64,000 nt of DNA from Troglohyphantes excavatus (Eukaryota; Arthropoda; Arachnida; Araneae; Linyphiidae), in the NCBI GenBank assembly GCA_963932185.1, contig OZ010670.1:75032402-75096401 (forward strand), given 5' to 3'. The first letter of the stretch is position 1. Each line of letters opens with the position of its first letter. Below, piece after piece: positions 19,905-32,653 of the stretch. Below the pieces are notes generated by a model. That model was given only the letters and a program-made list of their open reading frames with translations. It did no database searches and had not been told where the DNA came from. The translations under genes and the position numbers were made by a program.

Positions 19905-21506
19905 ATGGAAAATATCCAGAAGCTCCTGGAACAGAAAGAGTGCGTCGACATTCGAGATGACCACGAGAACACTTTGCTCCACATCATCTTGAACGAACCC
20001 ACCATCGACACCGATACAATCAAGAAACTCCTGGATTGGGGACTAGACATCAACTCCAGGAACAAATTTGGATACTCCCCGCTCCAGTATGCGGTCAGCA
20101 ACCCGGATTGCGGACTGGACGTCGTCAAGATGTTGCTGAACCGGGGCGCCAGCATCAACCTAAAAGATAACTACGGCAACTCCGCTCTCCACCACATCTT
20201 GAGGAAGTCCGATTATGGCGTCATAAAACTATTGATAAACCGAGGAGCGGACGTCAACATTGTCAACAACGACGGCGATACTCCGTTGAACCACGCCGTG
20301 AACAATTCCAAATGGGGAGTTTTTAATCTGCTCCCCAACGTAGAGGAGAACGACCCAAAAGCTCAAGTTGTGAAACTTGATGTTCTCAAACTTTTGCTTG
20401 ATAGCAAACCGGACGTGAACTTGAAAAACAATTTCGGGGATTCGCCTCTGCACTATGCAGTGAACAACTGCAGCCACAAGCATGATCTCATAAAATTGCT
20501 GCTTTGTCGTGGGGCGAACCTAAACCTCCTCAACAACTGCGGGGAGTCTTCGCTTCACCATGCCATTAACAGCTGCGACATCAACCCCGACGTAATCAAG
20601 CTGTTGCTGGATCACGGCGCTAACGTGAATGTCAAGAACAACTACGGAGACTTCCCGTTGTATCTCGCGGTGAAGAATCCGGGGTGTCTGCGAGACACTC
20701 TGAAATTGTTACTGGATAGGGGAGCGGACGTTCTGCAATGCAACAAATTGGGGGAATTCCCGTTGCGCAAAGCGATTCAAGAATGCCAGCAGGACGACTC
20801 GGCTCTAGACCGAGTCAAGCTTTTGATAAAGTACACCCTTGCAGCGAGTTTAGGGTTCAACGTCCAGAAACTCATAAAGAACACAAGGCATTACACCCCT
20901 CTGTCAAAGTTCACCACAGAGTGCATGTTGGAGATTCTTGGAACGGGCAGGGAGAAGGTGGCTGTGACGTGTTACGCAGAGTTACCTGACCCATACGCTG
21001 TAACGCTTTACGAGTTCATGCGCGGATACCAGGAGGTGCCACTTTTGTCGGCGTTCAGGAAGATAGACAAGAAGAAGCGCTCGAAAGAAAAAGGGGCCAG
21101 GTGCAACATAAATCACATAATGAGGATCCTTCACAAGAATAAATTCCCGCTCTTTCACGAGGTCATAGTATCAAAAGTGAAGCGTAACGACATGATCGAT
21201 AAACTGAAAAGGATGATAGTGTACACGGTGAAGAAGGATAAAAGTCTGCAATGTGAGGGTGGGCACGAGTTGGTCGTTTTGGATTTTTATTCGATGTGCA
21301 GCATTGCCGAATATTTATTGAATGCCGATTTGCTGAATTTTATTATGGCATATTATATCAGAGCACCTGTTCTCCACGTGTCAGATTTCCCACCGCAAAA
21401 GCAACTCTCCGGGAAAAGGTTGGCAGAGGAGTCCGCTGAGTATTGCATTAAACGATGCAAGTTCCAGGACACTCCTAAAGGAAAAACATTTGTTCCTTGT
21501 GAATAA
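19905..21506 (+). CDS. Ankyrin-repeat protein, intronless, 533 aa
   Basis: About eight ankyrin repeats fill residues 20-312, with repeated GDTPLNHAV, GDSPLHYAV, LLLDHGANVN and similar. Repeat 4 is stretched by an insertion around 138-155. Residues 313-533 are not ankyrin and match no domain I can name; the stretch is Lys-rich around 385-398, has several Cys, and an Asp/Phe/Tyr-rich helix-like run near 457-486. The start is the first ATG after an in-frame TAA at 19821. Stop TAA, then AATAAA at 21817. Ankyrin repeats bind proteins; the partner is unknown. No signal peptide or membrane segment. Lack of introns may point to retroposition or to a lineage-specific family. Confidence 0.88.
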   Translation: MENIQKLLEQKECVDIRDDHENTLLHIILNEPTIDTDTIKKLLDWGLDINSRNKFGYSPLQYAVSNPDCGLDVVKMLLNRGASINLKDNYGNSALHHILRKSDYGVIKLLINRGADVNIVNNDGDTPLNHAVNNSKWGVFNLLPNVEENDPKAQVVKLDVLKLLLDSKPDVNLKNNFGDSPLHYAVNNCSHKHDLIKLLLCRGANLNLLNNCGESSLHHAINSCDINPDVIKLLLDHGANVNVKNNYGDFPLYLAVKNPGCLRDTLKLLLDRGADVLQCNKLGEFPLRKAIQECQQDDSALDRVKLLIKYTLAASLGFNVQKLIKNTRHYTPLSKFTTECMLEILGTGREKVAVTCYAELPDPYAVTLYEFMRGYQEVPLLSAFRKIDKKKRSKEKGARCNINHIMRILHKNKFPLFHEVIVSKVKRNDMIDKLKRMIVYTVKKDKSLQCEGGHELVVLDFYSMCSIAEYLLNADLLNFIMAYYIRAPVLHVSDFPPQKQLSGKRLAEESAEYCIKRCKFQDTPKGKTFVPCE

Positions 21507-21816
21507 TTACAGAATGACTAACTTTTTAATTTGAATCGCTTAACTAACACTAAATTTGGCATGAATGTAAATAATTAAAAATTATTCCCCCTTAAAATGG
21601 TGGCCGTTTTAAAATTCCGCGCTAAAATAGTGGCCATTTTATTATTGATTCCATTTTAGTGGTTCAGTTTCGTGTGACGTTCAGCTTTATTTTGTGATCG
21701 CAAGATCTTCTGTTCCCAGAACTGCTAGTAGTTTGAATACAATTAAACTGGCTTTTATGTGAATATTATATAAAATGGTTCCTTTTTATTCTTAAAGAGA
21801 ATTCTAACCCATTACA

Positions 21817-21822
21817 AATAAA
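21817..21822 (+). terminator. Poly(A) signal of the ankyrin gene
   Basis: AATAAA, the first canonical signal I see downstream, 311 nt after the stop codon. Confidence 0.5.
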
Positions 21823-22312
21823 TACTCTTACTCTATACATAATTATTTAATGGAAAAAAATATTTTTGAATGTGATTGATATTGTTTTGTATGTATATAT
21901 TTGTACACATTGGGCTAAGACCCCCCTGTAAATATTCCACTGTTTGTATTGTCTTAAAATTCTTGAGGGTGTATATTGATTACTCAACAAATACGACATT
22001 GAACTGGGTCTGTATATATTATATATAACGCTGGTTATAGGTTCAGATGAAGAAAATGGAGGTTTAATTTTAAACTATTTATATTTGAAATGGTTAGCTA
22101 TTTTATTGTAGGTATGGGCTGATAAATTAATCTTACATGTCTGAACATGCTTTGTGTTTTTCTATATTGTATGTGATCGGTGGTGTAACGTTTTGGGCTC
22201 ACACCCACATTTTTATGTAACAATTGTACCTTAAAGTCAGTACAACAATAATGTTAGAAAGAAGTTTATTTTATTAGTTAGTAGGTAATTGATTTAAATT
22301 TATATATGGTTA

Positions 22313-23138
22313 CAGTGTTCACTTTAGGCGTTTTTTGAAGGGCTGTCTCCCCTGCCTGCCCTTTTTTCATCTTGATAGTGCCATCATGCCCTTTTTTTCA
22401 AAATTGCCGCCCTCTTTTGAAAAAAATTCTGCCCCTCTTGCCTTTTTTAGTCAAGCCTAAGCGTCCTTGCTTCCCTAGCCGTCTTTGAAAAAGACATCGA
22501 TTAATTTTTTTTGTGTGTAAACTGGAATTAAATTAATTATGACTGTAGAAAAACAACCCACTTTTTAACTGCTCGTGTTGTGCAATCGCGATGATTCCGC
22601 TTTAATTTCGAGCACGGGGAATTCCACGAATCCTATTGATTGCCTTTGCTCGCATATGAAATGCTAAGTTTTTTTTAAAAGAGAAGATGGTTGGGGGCAA
22701 TGTTCCAAGATTAGGCATTTTATTACCAAATTTTGGATTTTCATCAGTTTTGTAAGGGGTCTGGTTAGGGCAACTTACAGATTTGGGTATCAAATCTGTA
22801 CGTAAAGTGTTTAAGGAAAAAAAATATTTACAATAGTTAAATTTTTTATTTTAAGTAGTATATTCATAAAGAGACAAATTTTGAATGGGTCTTTTCTTCG
22901 AGATATACCTCGAATAGTCAACAATAGCCTAATATGCAGCTCTAGCGCAATGTCAACCAACATTGAAACTTTTTGTTTGTTTGGTCACGTGTACGATGTG
23001 TAAACGGGTGGACACGCCCACCCCAAACTTTTTTGTATGAAAGTGCCCTTTTAAAAACAAGAAGTGCCTTTTCAAAAATAGGGTGCCCTTTAATCGCCAA
23101 CAGCGCTCTACCCCTTTTTATTTCTAAAGTGAACACTG
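22313..23138. mobile_element. MITE with CAGTGTTCAC termini, complete
   Basis: Inverted ends CAGTGTTCACTTTAG / CTAAAGTGAACACTG, flanked by the 7-bp repeat ATGGTTA. GCCCTTTT-rich subterminal blocks. It shares its whole interior, inverted, with 55336-56153, including a SINE-tail-like block. No open frame. hAT-like by termini, though the 6-7 bp duplications are shorter than the usual 8. Confidence 0.8.
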
Positions 23139-23615
23139 ATGGTTATATTCAAGGTTAAATAAAGACCTTTATTAAGGAAAGCATGAAAAGCCTTTTTTTT
23201 AATTCTCATTTTAATTGCCCTACTATTTTTTACCAACCTTTCTATAATGGATTCAAACAAATAAAATGCCAAGCACAATTAAGAACATTTTGTATATATA
23301 TTTAAGAATTCATTCTTAAAGTCTTGATTGTAGTACATTAAAAAAATGATTTTGTGTGAACAGCTGTGGCAAAAAGAACTATAACATCATTCAGACTTAA
23401 TGAATTATTATTATTTATTATTCACTTCCATTATATCTACAAATTTTATATTTCTTTTTTAATATTTATTTTGACGATCATTTTGGCATGTTATTTTCGT
23501 GCCAGAGCAGAATTATTTATTTATCAAGAGAAAAATATTTGTATTGAATTCAATTCTCCCATTAGCTGTACAGAACCTTTTATTTATTAATATCCAATCC
23601 TGCATTGATTGCTAG

Positions 23616-24212
23616 TAGGGATGAGACGGATATCCGGCTGATTTTTAACTAGCTGGAAATTATTCGATATTCAGAAACAAGGTGCCGGTTATCCGGATGA
23701 ATAAAATACCAACGTGTTTTTTTTTTTTTGGCAATCAATTATCTTTTGTTTGTGCTTTAAGTGTTTCCTTGAAGTGATAACTTTCTTTTTAATACCTGAC
23801 TGGGTGCGTTTCGAACACGTTGGGGCACAGAGAATAGGACAATAATAATGCAGACATTCGGAACCAGTCCCTAGTTATCTTCGAGTTTGAACAATCCATG
23901 GTGTGTGTAGGGTGCATAGCTACATTTCTGTTCGTTATATATTAGAAATTGTTTTATTCTCCAGTCTAGTAAGAGTTAATTTTAGCATTTAAATATAGCT
24001 CAATTTGAAAATATTTCATTTTCAAACACATCATACAATACAGTTCCGGCCATTTCAAAATCGGCACGAATATGAACAGTTTATTAAAAAATTGTTAAGA
24101 GAAATCTCTTCGTTAAAAATACCCTGCCGGATATCTGGCAACATCCAATTCTGATATCCAGTTTGTAATGTGCTCCAAATATCCAGCATAACCACTATTC
24201 CGTTCATCCCTA
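23616..24212 (+). mobile_element. hAT-like MITE (TAGGGATGA family), intact
   Basis: Ends TAGGGATGAGACGG and CCGTTCATCCCTA; flanks ATTGCTAG and ATTTCTAG agree at 7 of 8. Reference copy for the interrupted element at 15.8-17.0 kb and the inverted one at 29.2 kb. Confidence 0.85.
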
Positions 24213-26180
24213 ATTTCTAGTTACACCAATATATTTTTTTTCTCTTGCATGATGTTCCCTTTAGAGGCCTGGACCCCCTTACAATGCGGGGCCCATACAT
24301 TACTCATCTGTAAAGTATTGTAATTCAGCACTTTATTTACTGTTTTGAAAGTCATTTCATGTTATGTGTGATTTGAAGGTTATACTTGTGTACCAGTAGT
24401 ACTTGGTACACAATCCTGCATTGATTGCTAATGTGGATATATGTATTGATTGCTGTGTGAATATGTGGCTGTGACATCTGTATTTGTTCATTTTGTCATT
24501 GACTTGGAGATAAAATAAATGAAATATGATAATGCAGTGTAATGAGTAATTTTAGTCTGAAATATTCATCAAGTTTACCTGTGAATTATCAATGTATGTC
24601 ATTATATGGATGGGTTTAAATGTAGAGTTTCTTCAGAACAAATTTAAAGTTTGAAACTCTGCTCGGCTATTCCGTTTAGTGAAACATTCAACTCATATCT
24701 GAGCTTGGAGGGGAAGCACGACCCCCCAATAATCTGAAAACCCTAAAAGTTGGGAACTTTAACTGTTAAAAATCTGCGAATTGGGAAAATTTATGTGTGA
24801 AGAAAATTAATATTATATTCAAATGAGAGCTAGGGAAGATTAAAAATTGCCCATCATTACATTTAAATTAGACCTCAGAACGAATTCTGCATTGGAACAT
24901 GCGTGCAACTAACTAATCAATGCTTGTGAGATAACTGTTTAATTTTACCTAGTACATAAAAAAAGATTAAAAATTCTATAAGCTGAAACTGGAAATTTTA
25001 AGCATTGTTGAGTTGGGAATTTCGAATCGTTAAGTTGGGAAAATTCTTGTTTCAACCCCCTCAAAATAAATGTTGTATGACGGCACATAATTTATGCACG
25101 CAATCGCCATTACACGTCAACTCGAAGTGTGGTTACGCAGGCCAGCCTGTATTTACAGGAAATACTAATACATTTTACAATGGAATTTTTCACATTAACA
25201 AGTAAATAACACCGTACTCTTGAACTCTCTTAAAATTCGGGCCCCCTTACTTTTCATACTCACGAGTTGCCACTGCACACATATCAATATTTTTTTTAGA
25301 AGAGGATTTAATGAAGAGGACATATTTAGCGCAAATTGTTTGAAAATAAGTAAATACCTACATATATATTAAGAAGTTGAATACGGACAGAATGCCTCAT
25401 CACCAAAATAGAAGAAAGTGTGCCAAATTTGGAACTCCTGCAGATGTCTGAACGCCAAATGTGGCAGCGCAAAAACCACGTGATGTTGGTTTTTGTATTT
25501 TAATGTTGACACCGCGGCCTTACGAAAGTCTGGCATTGAAGGCGCTCTCTATTTAATATAACAACTCTCTGGTCTAAACACATTAAAAGAGTGAAAAAAA
25601 AACATTGAAGTCTTGATCCAAAAAATAACTTTTTATTATTTATATTAACTAGTAAGAGAATTGAACAGAATGAAAGAAAACATACCGTCACCATTTTTTT
25701 TATTATTTTTAATTACAATGCAATAACCCTGATATATTGGACTTCAATTCATAAATGAATTTGACATTTATATGAAAATGCCTTGTCTCATTTACAGCAA
25801 TATTTCCTGTAGATATTCGAAAAGCAATTCTGAAAAAAAAAGAACGAAGGCGATTTAGAACAATATAACAATACTAAAAATGAATTTATCTAAATGCTAA
25901 TGAAGGGTCTAAGGAAAAAGCGATGAGGGTCCCCTTTTTATAAAAAGAAAAATGAGATAGCGATGCCTTCTCTTTAGCTAGAAGACTGTACAATATTATT
26001 ACGCCAAGCAAGGAAATAATTTTAAATATCTACTATAGGAATATGATCTGTTTGATAGAAACAGGGCCCCCATTTGTAGGCAAGCTTTTTTTCTTCGAAA
26101 TCTTAAACGAGGCATGTCGAAGCCAATAAGGAGAAGGAGAAATACGCATAAAGGGAAGAGTAATACGAAATTTAAAGATA
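24213..26180. other. Non-coding stretch, nothing recognised
   Basis: AT-rich, short frames without family resemblance. No inverted termini found. Confidence 0.5.
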
Positions 26181-26335
26181 CACTGTAAAAAAAATTTGCT
26201 TAAAAATTAGTACATGGACGTATTCGTTTTTCTTTAAGCACAATTGTATCGTAAATGAGCGATGACGTACTCAAATTTAAGTATTCGTACTTTCGCCACA
26301 ATGAACAGTATGGTTTAATAATGTGGTCACCTTTA
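26181..26335 (+). mobile_element. CACTGT-family element, one end only
   Basis: Starts CACTGTAAAAAAAA and runs through the conserved ATCGTAAATGAGCGATGACG block before similarity stops. Confidence 0.6.
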
Positions 26336-26446
26336 ATACTGATATCATATGTGTAGAAAAGGGAGGGGTATTGGGGACATAAGCTCTGCTTCTCTCCCCC
26401 CATATCCCACATAAGATTTTAGACACAATAAAATGTTCATTGTTTA

Positions 26447-27182
26447 CAGGGACCGACTTACAAGCTTAGGGGCTCAGGGCAAAAGAACATTAGGGGGCCC
26501 CTCGACGTAATTCAAAATAAAACTGCTAAATTTATGCACAAGCACACAATACAAAATGACGTAATCAGTCAGCTTTAATGCAAATATAATTTTTTTTTAA
26601 ACCACTAATTTTCTTCTTTTGAGAATTTGAATTAACGTTAATGATCAATACTTCACCAGAGCTTTTTCTTACATTTCTAGTTCTGTTCTTTCTTCCTTTT
26701 TTAGCTTTTTTTTAGTTGAGCCAGATTAGTATGTTCTACCCATTTTATATCTAGCAAATCCCTAATGATGACAATATTAGGAAATTTGGTATAGGAAAAA
26801 AGTATCCGTAAACGATAAATCTACGTGCGATTAGTAAACACAGTTTATTTATGGTCGTGGACCTTGACCATAAATTTAATTTTACTAGTGATCCAAGTGC
26901 ATGTCTTTGAAAAACGCGATGCAAAAGGTGACATACATCATGAACGTGTTGAAAAGTGAAATTAATTTAATTGGGTAAAATAATATAAGTTTTGCAAAAC
27001 AATTAACGATTGATTTTTAAAAATTTTGATGAAAATAAATGTAATTAATTTTTTAAAAATTTGTTAGTAAATTTATTTTTAACTTTTTTACATATATTTA
27101 GTATTAAATCATTTTTGGGGGCCCCTTTAAAATGGGGGCCCTGGGCAAGTGTCCCGAATGCCCTCCCGTAAATCAGTCTCTG
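26447..27182. mobile_element. hAT-like MITE (CAGGGACCGA family)
   Basis: Ends CAGGGACCGACTTAC and GTAAATCAGTCTCTG, flanks ATTGTTTA and ATTGTTCA (7 of 8). GGGGCCC-rich subterminal blocks. A shorter relative is at 54.6 kb. Confidence 0.82.
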
Positions 27183-27593
27183 ATTGTTCATACAATTTGA
27201 ATCAGTTAATGCTAAAAGGTATTCAGTCCGCATATACATGTTTTAAGAAAGAACAAAAACTATCTCCTTTATCTATACTTTTCAAAATACCAAAATGATT
27301 TTCTTACATATAAATTGTTTTATTAAAATCAACATTTTCATACTCTCAAAAAAAAAAAAAATTCGCTCCTTACAATTTGTTTGAAATGTCTGAACTGATA
27401 GCGATACCCTTTTAGCATATAACGGGTCATAAAAATATCTAAAGTCTGCTATAAAATTATGTTATATTTAAGCATTAAAAGTTACAAAAAATTGTGTACA
27501 ACATTTAAGTGAGATATATTTATTCCAAATCAATTTATTACTCAATCGTCCCATCTTCAGTGGGTGGTCATGTATAAATGTCACCGTAAAACT

Positions 27594-28333
27594 CAGTGGC
27601 GGCTCGTGCACTACAGCAAGTACAGCCGGGCTGCACCTAATTTTATTAGTGTATTTTAAAACTAAAATTATATATTTTACTAATTTTCTTAAATGAAGAT
27701 TAGAATTGGAAATGAAGATGACATTTCAACTCTAAGTAAAAAAATCTCCGATAAATAGCAAACGTGTTTCCGTAATGCACAAATTCAGGAGAAGAAAATC
27801 TCCATTCAATCAAAATTGCAGCCAAAAAGCGAAGTTCGAAATCGGCTGCATCGTTGCCATGGCAACCTTACGTAGTATGACTTCCCCAACACGCTAAAAT
27901 GGAGGACGTGACGACACAAACGTAGCGCAAAAGGATTTTTTCAAATTAGCTGTACTAGGGTTTTCGATTAAATGATCGGTTCATTGCTGAATCGGCGAGG
28001 CGGGGTGGAGAAAAACGATAATTTCGAAAAATCTCTCCAAACCGAAATAGTTTTCGATAAGTTTGCACGTGTGTTGTTGTTTCTTTACTTAAATTAATAT
28101 TAAAATTGACCGATTCGCAAGTTTGATAGGAGGATTGATGTAATTTTCAAAAAATAAGTAAGTGTTTTCTATTATTTTTACATGTTATCTTTCATAAAAG
28201 TTTAAAGGAAACTTTGATTTGAGTTTGAGTAATAAATTTTAAAGAATGTCCGTTCATGTATGGTTGTGGAAAAGGCGAAGGGGGGTTACATGTTTTCGGC
28301 TGCACTAACGTTTTTGTCCACGGGCCGCCACTG
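27594..28333 (+). mobile_element. hAT-like MITE (CAGTGGCGGC family), copy 1
   Basis: Ends CAGTGGCGGCTCGTG and CACGGGCCGCCACTG with the perfect 8-bp duplication GTAAAACT. Contains the block CATCGTTGCCATGGCAACC shared with copy 2 at 39.7 kb. Lies 126 bp past the stop codon of the secreted-protein gene. Confidence 0.92.
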
Positions 28334-28458
28334 GTAAAACTCATCAAACTGAACCGGAATGTGAGAAGATAGTTTTTTAACAGTCCTCTAATTTGGCTAC
28401 TTTCAAGGGCACTTTAATTGCGTTATAAGATCTTTCTGAAGGTGGTTGTACTGTTGGC

Positions 28459-28524
28459 CTACTCCTGATCAAGAACTTGAATGTATGTGTTATGAATGAT
28501 GATGGAATCGATAAGTGGACAGAC
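28459..28524 (-). CDS. Secreted gene exon 5: C-terminus and stop
   Basis: Acceptor TTCCCTGCAG, then VCPLIDSIIIHNTYIQVLDQ-E and TAG. It carries the last cysteine. No obvious AATAAA before the hAT-like MITE that begins 126 bp downstream. Confidence 0.7.
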   Translation of the reverse strand, partial: VCPLIDSIIIHNTYIQVLDQE

Positions 28525-31500
28525 CTGCAGGGAACCAAAACCAATGTTAACTCGATTTTCAATTTTTTTGGACTGAACCCGTTTTATAGCATTAACCGAT
28601 TCATTTATGAAAATTTAGTTAATCCTAATTTTAAACAATAACATAATTTTAATTTCTTAAGAAATTTGTGAAATTAACAAGGTAAATAAATTAAGGTAAA
28701 AAATTATTGATACTTAAAAATTACTAATAAAGTACTAATTGCTAATCAGCATAATTCCAAACAGATTTTGTAAACTAAAACTAACTGACGTTGCCATTTC
28801 GCTTAGGGAAAAACAGTGTTTTTCAATCACCACGGAAGACAATTATATATAGAGATTCTGAGATTAATACATATAATACGGTAACTGGTTATCGAAAATA
28901 AAAATAGTTTTGCTTATTTACAGCACACATCAATACTTACGGCAGAAATAGTCATCTGTGCCATCTTCTTGAATATCTAGCGGAATAAAAATATATTAGC
29001 CAAAGCATTTGCAACAACATCAATAAAAAATATTTATAATAATTTAAAAAAATGTACAACATTTATTTTTATTAATGTAACTACTTTATTACACTTTTGT
29101 GTCATCTATATGTTCTAAAATAGCGTAGAGCCTTTGAAACAATATGTCATGGCAGCATACTTATAACTAGGAATGAACCGGATAGTGATTTTGCCGGATA
29201 TCGGACGCACATTACAAACCGGATATCGGTTATCCGAATCGGTTACCGGCTTCCCTGTTTGTTTGTTTTTGGACGAATAGAACTTCTTTTAACAGCTCTT
29301 TAAGATGCTGTTCATATTCATATTAATTTTGAAACGGGCGGAGTTATTCTGTACGATGCCTTTGAAATATTTCGAAGTTGCTGATCTAAATTGCTCTGTA
29401 AATAAATTTTAAAACTTTCTCTTACTAAACTGGAGTATAAGACAATGTCTAATATATAACGAACAGAGATGTAGCCAAGCATAGCCTATCCACCCCACAC
29501 TTCACCACTCATGTGGATTGTTCAAACTCGAAGATACTCCACTATAGTGGCACCCAGTCAGGTTTAGACGAGAAGTTATCTCTTCACTCTTTACCCACCT
29601 GAATAGCCCGAGGAAAATTCAAGTGCAAATCTGCAGACTGCAGAATACATTGATGGCATTTTCAGGAAAATACTTAAAGTGAGAAATAAAAGAAAATTGA
29701 TCGCCACAAAAAAAATCTGCGGCGTTTATTCATCCGGCTATCCGGCATGGTAATCGGATATCCGGACTTCCGTATTGAATGTGGCACATATGATAAGGGG
29801 TCAAAAAAAAGTTTAGAATATGACTATAAATTATCCCCCCCCCCCCCTACAATACAGCAAACATCTAAATACTCCGGATGAAAAGTTGATACGTTTTGTA
29901 GTTCGCTCAACAACTACCTTATATATATATCAATAATAGCCATCAAAATCACATTGTAAAAAAAAAAAAATTAAAAATGAGTACCTAAACCTACTTATTT
30001 TTCTTTAAGTACAAATGTATCGTAAATGAGCGATGACGTACTGAAATTTAAGTAATTGTACTTTGTCAATGTGATTTAATATTGCTATTCTCAGCTTCTG
30101 TTCAAACAAAGCGACTTGGAAAACTTAAAATAGGTGTTCAGAAGACGGTTTTCCACATTGTTTGATGTCGATTGCTTCAATGGAAACTAAGTTATTGCAG
30201 CTCCCTTTTGGCCCACCTTTTTAACATTTCTTCTGTTTATAACTTTTTCAAGTCGCACTGGTAGTTTTTAAAGGATAAGGCTCCGGACTGCGGTGCCTGA
30301 TAATCTGGGTTTGATTCCCGATAAGTCTTGGTTGTAATTGTCGATATTTATTGAAACTTATTTATTAGAGCAGCTTACTTAGGATAGCATCTGCTATTTT
30401 TATTCATTGTGCTTATTTTTGAGTACCTATTTTTAACGATTCTTTTCAGGATTTGAATTCAGTTTTGACATGTGCGGACAGAAATCTGGACAGAAATTTA
30501 GCGTTCAGACGAACGAATACAGTGTAAAAAAATGTGCTTAAAAATGAGTACATGGACGTACTCGTTTTTCTTTGAGTACAATTGCATCGTAATTGAGCGA
30601 TGACGTACTCAAATTTAAGTAATCGTACTTTCGCAAAAATGAGCAGTATGGTTTAATATTGCTAATATCAGCTTCTGTACCAGCCATCTTAACAAAGCGC
30701 CATGGCAAACTTAAAATAGTTGTACAGAAGAGGGTTTTCCACGTTATTTGAGGTCGTTTGCCTAAATGGAAACTGAGTTATTACAACTCAATTATCTTAC
30801 TTTCCATTCTTTTGCCACGCCTTTTAACATTACAACGGATATGGCCCTGGACTTCGGTGTCGACGACATAATCAGATTGGGTTCGATACCCGATAAGTCC
30901 TGGTGGTAATTATTGAAAGTTATTTATGAAGGCAACTTGCTTATTTTTACTCACTTTTGAGAACATTTCTTTTTCAAATATGAAACTTGTTTATTCGGAG
31001 CTATGATAAGCATCGAAAGTAATCAAAAACGAGTACATTTTACTTATTTTTAAGTACATATTTTCAACAGTGTAGACACGTCTGAACCCCATATGTACGT
31101 CATATTTTATAGGAGCATGAAAACACTGCAGAATATTAAATTATTTTCGCCTGGTTACTTGGCTCATTATTTAAAACAGCCTTCACTCACCTTCTTCAGT
31201 TTGTATTCCTTATGGCAGAGTAACTTCCTGACGTCTCTTTCTTTGGTGTTTTCTGACGTTTTCAAGGCATCCATGAGACTGCTTCCAAAAGAAGTTCGAA
31301 TCTGGAAACGTATTATTTTGAGTTAAAATTATAAGTGAATTTAACATCGCTTAATGGGTGATCAAAAAATTATCGCCAGATAAAATTAAAAATTATTATA
31401 TCAACTTCCTTATTTGATATTTGCAACCAGATTTAACATCTTACCGCATGTTTCAGATTAGCCACAGTTTCTTACCTTATTTGACATGACATAGAAAGAA

Positions 31501-32482
31501 AGATTGGGCAAACGTAATTCCCATTGTATCGTGACGTAAGGTTTGGTTCGTTGTGAAGAGGCTCAACTAACTACTAACTAACTAAACTACTATTTTAAGG
31601 CTGGCAAGTTTCATTAAGATTGGTACGACAGATGCTGAGGTTAGCATGGATAAAATTTGATTTTTACAGTCAGAATATGTTTCTAAGTCAAACACATAGA
31701 ATTTTTTTGTATATTTACAACTGATATTTTTTTTACTATATTGAGAATATAAACAAAATATTAAACCTTCTGAGATGTCGGGCCCGAACTCGCTATCTCA
31801 TAACTCAACATTGCTGAAAATACACAGTTCCAACTTATCGACATTTTTAATCTTTTTTTTTACATATTTATTTTAGGTAATATTAAACAGTTCTCTCACA
31901 AGTATCGATTTGCTCCATCCATATTCCAATGCAGTGTCCATTCTGAGGTCTAATTTACATATAATCTTACAAGTTGGGAAATTTCTAAACTTGCCTAACT
32001 TTCATTTGTTAATAATATTAATTTTATTCAGGCATAAATTTTCCCAACTCGAGGTTTTCAGAAGTTGTTTCAGGGAATCCCCCCGGTCCGACAGGCCTGC
32101 CGAGGACACACTATATCAGCTATGCATATATACTACCTCTGGCGTCACAGTTTGCGCCATTTTTTGTCCAATGGTGAATTTATTCGATCTTCGAATGTCT
32201 GAGATTAAACAGTAATTTTTTTTAATAATTTAAGCGTTCAAAAGGGTAAAGCTATAATAATGTCTAAATAACTCTTTTTGCGAAACTGCTCATATTTGCT
32301 TTGCTGTTTCTATTGACCCAGTTATACAAAGATAAATTCTAGTAATTCAAAACACACACAAAAAAAAATAGTGCACTTACCTTCTTGGGCATTAATTCGA
32401 AACATTTGAGAAACTTATCCCATGCTGAAGATTTTTTTGCTAAAAAAAAATTTGAATGTCAATATTTACACAATATACATTG

Positions 32483-32530
<48 letters not shown>

Positions 32531-32621
32531 GTACGTACATACATATACATACATTCATACGTATACATATATACATATACATACATACATACATACGTAT
32601 ATACATACATACATACATACA

Positions 32622-32653
<32 letters not shown>

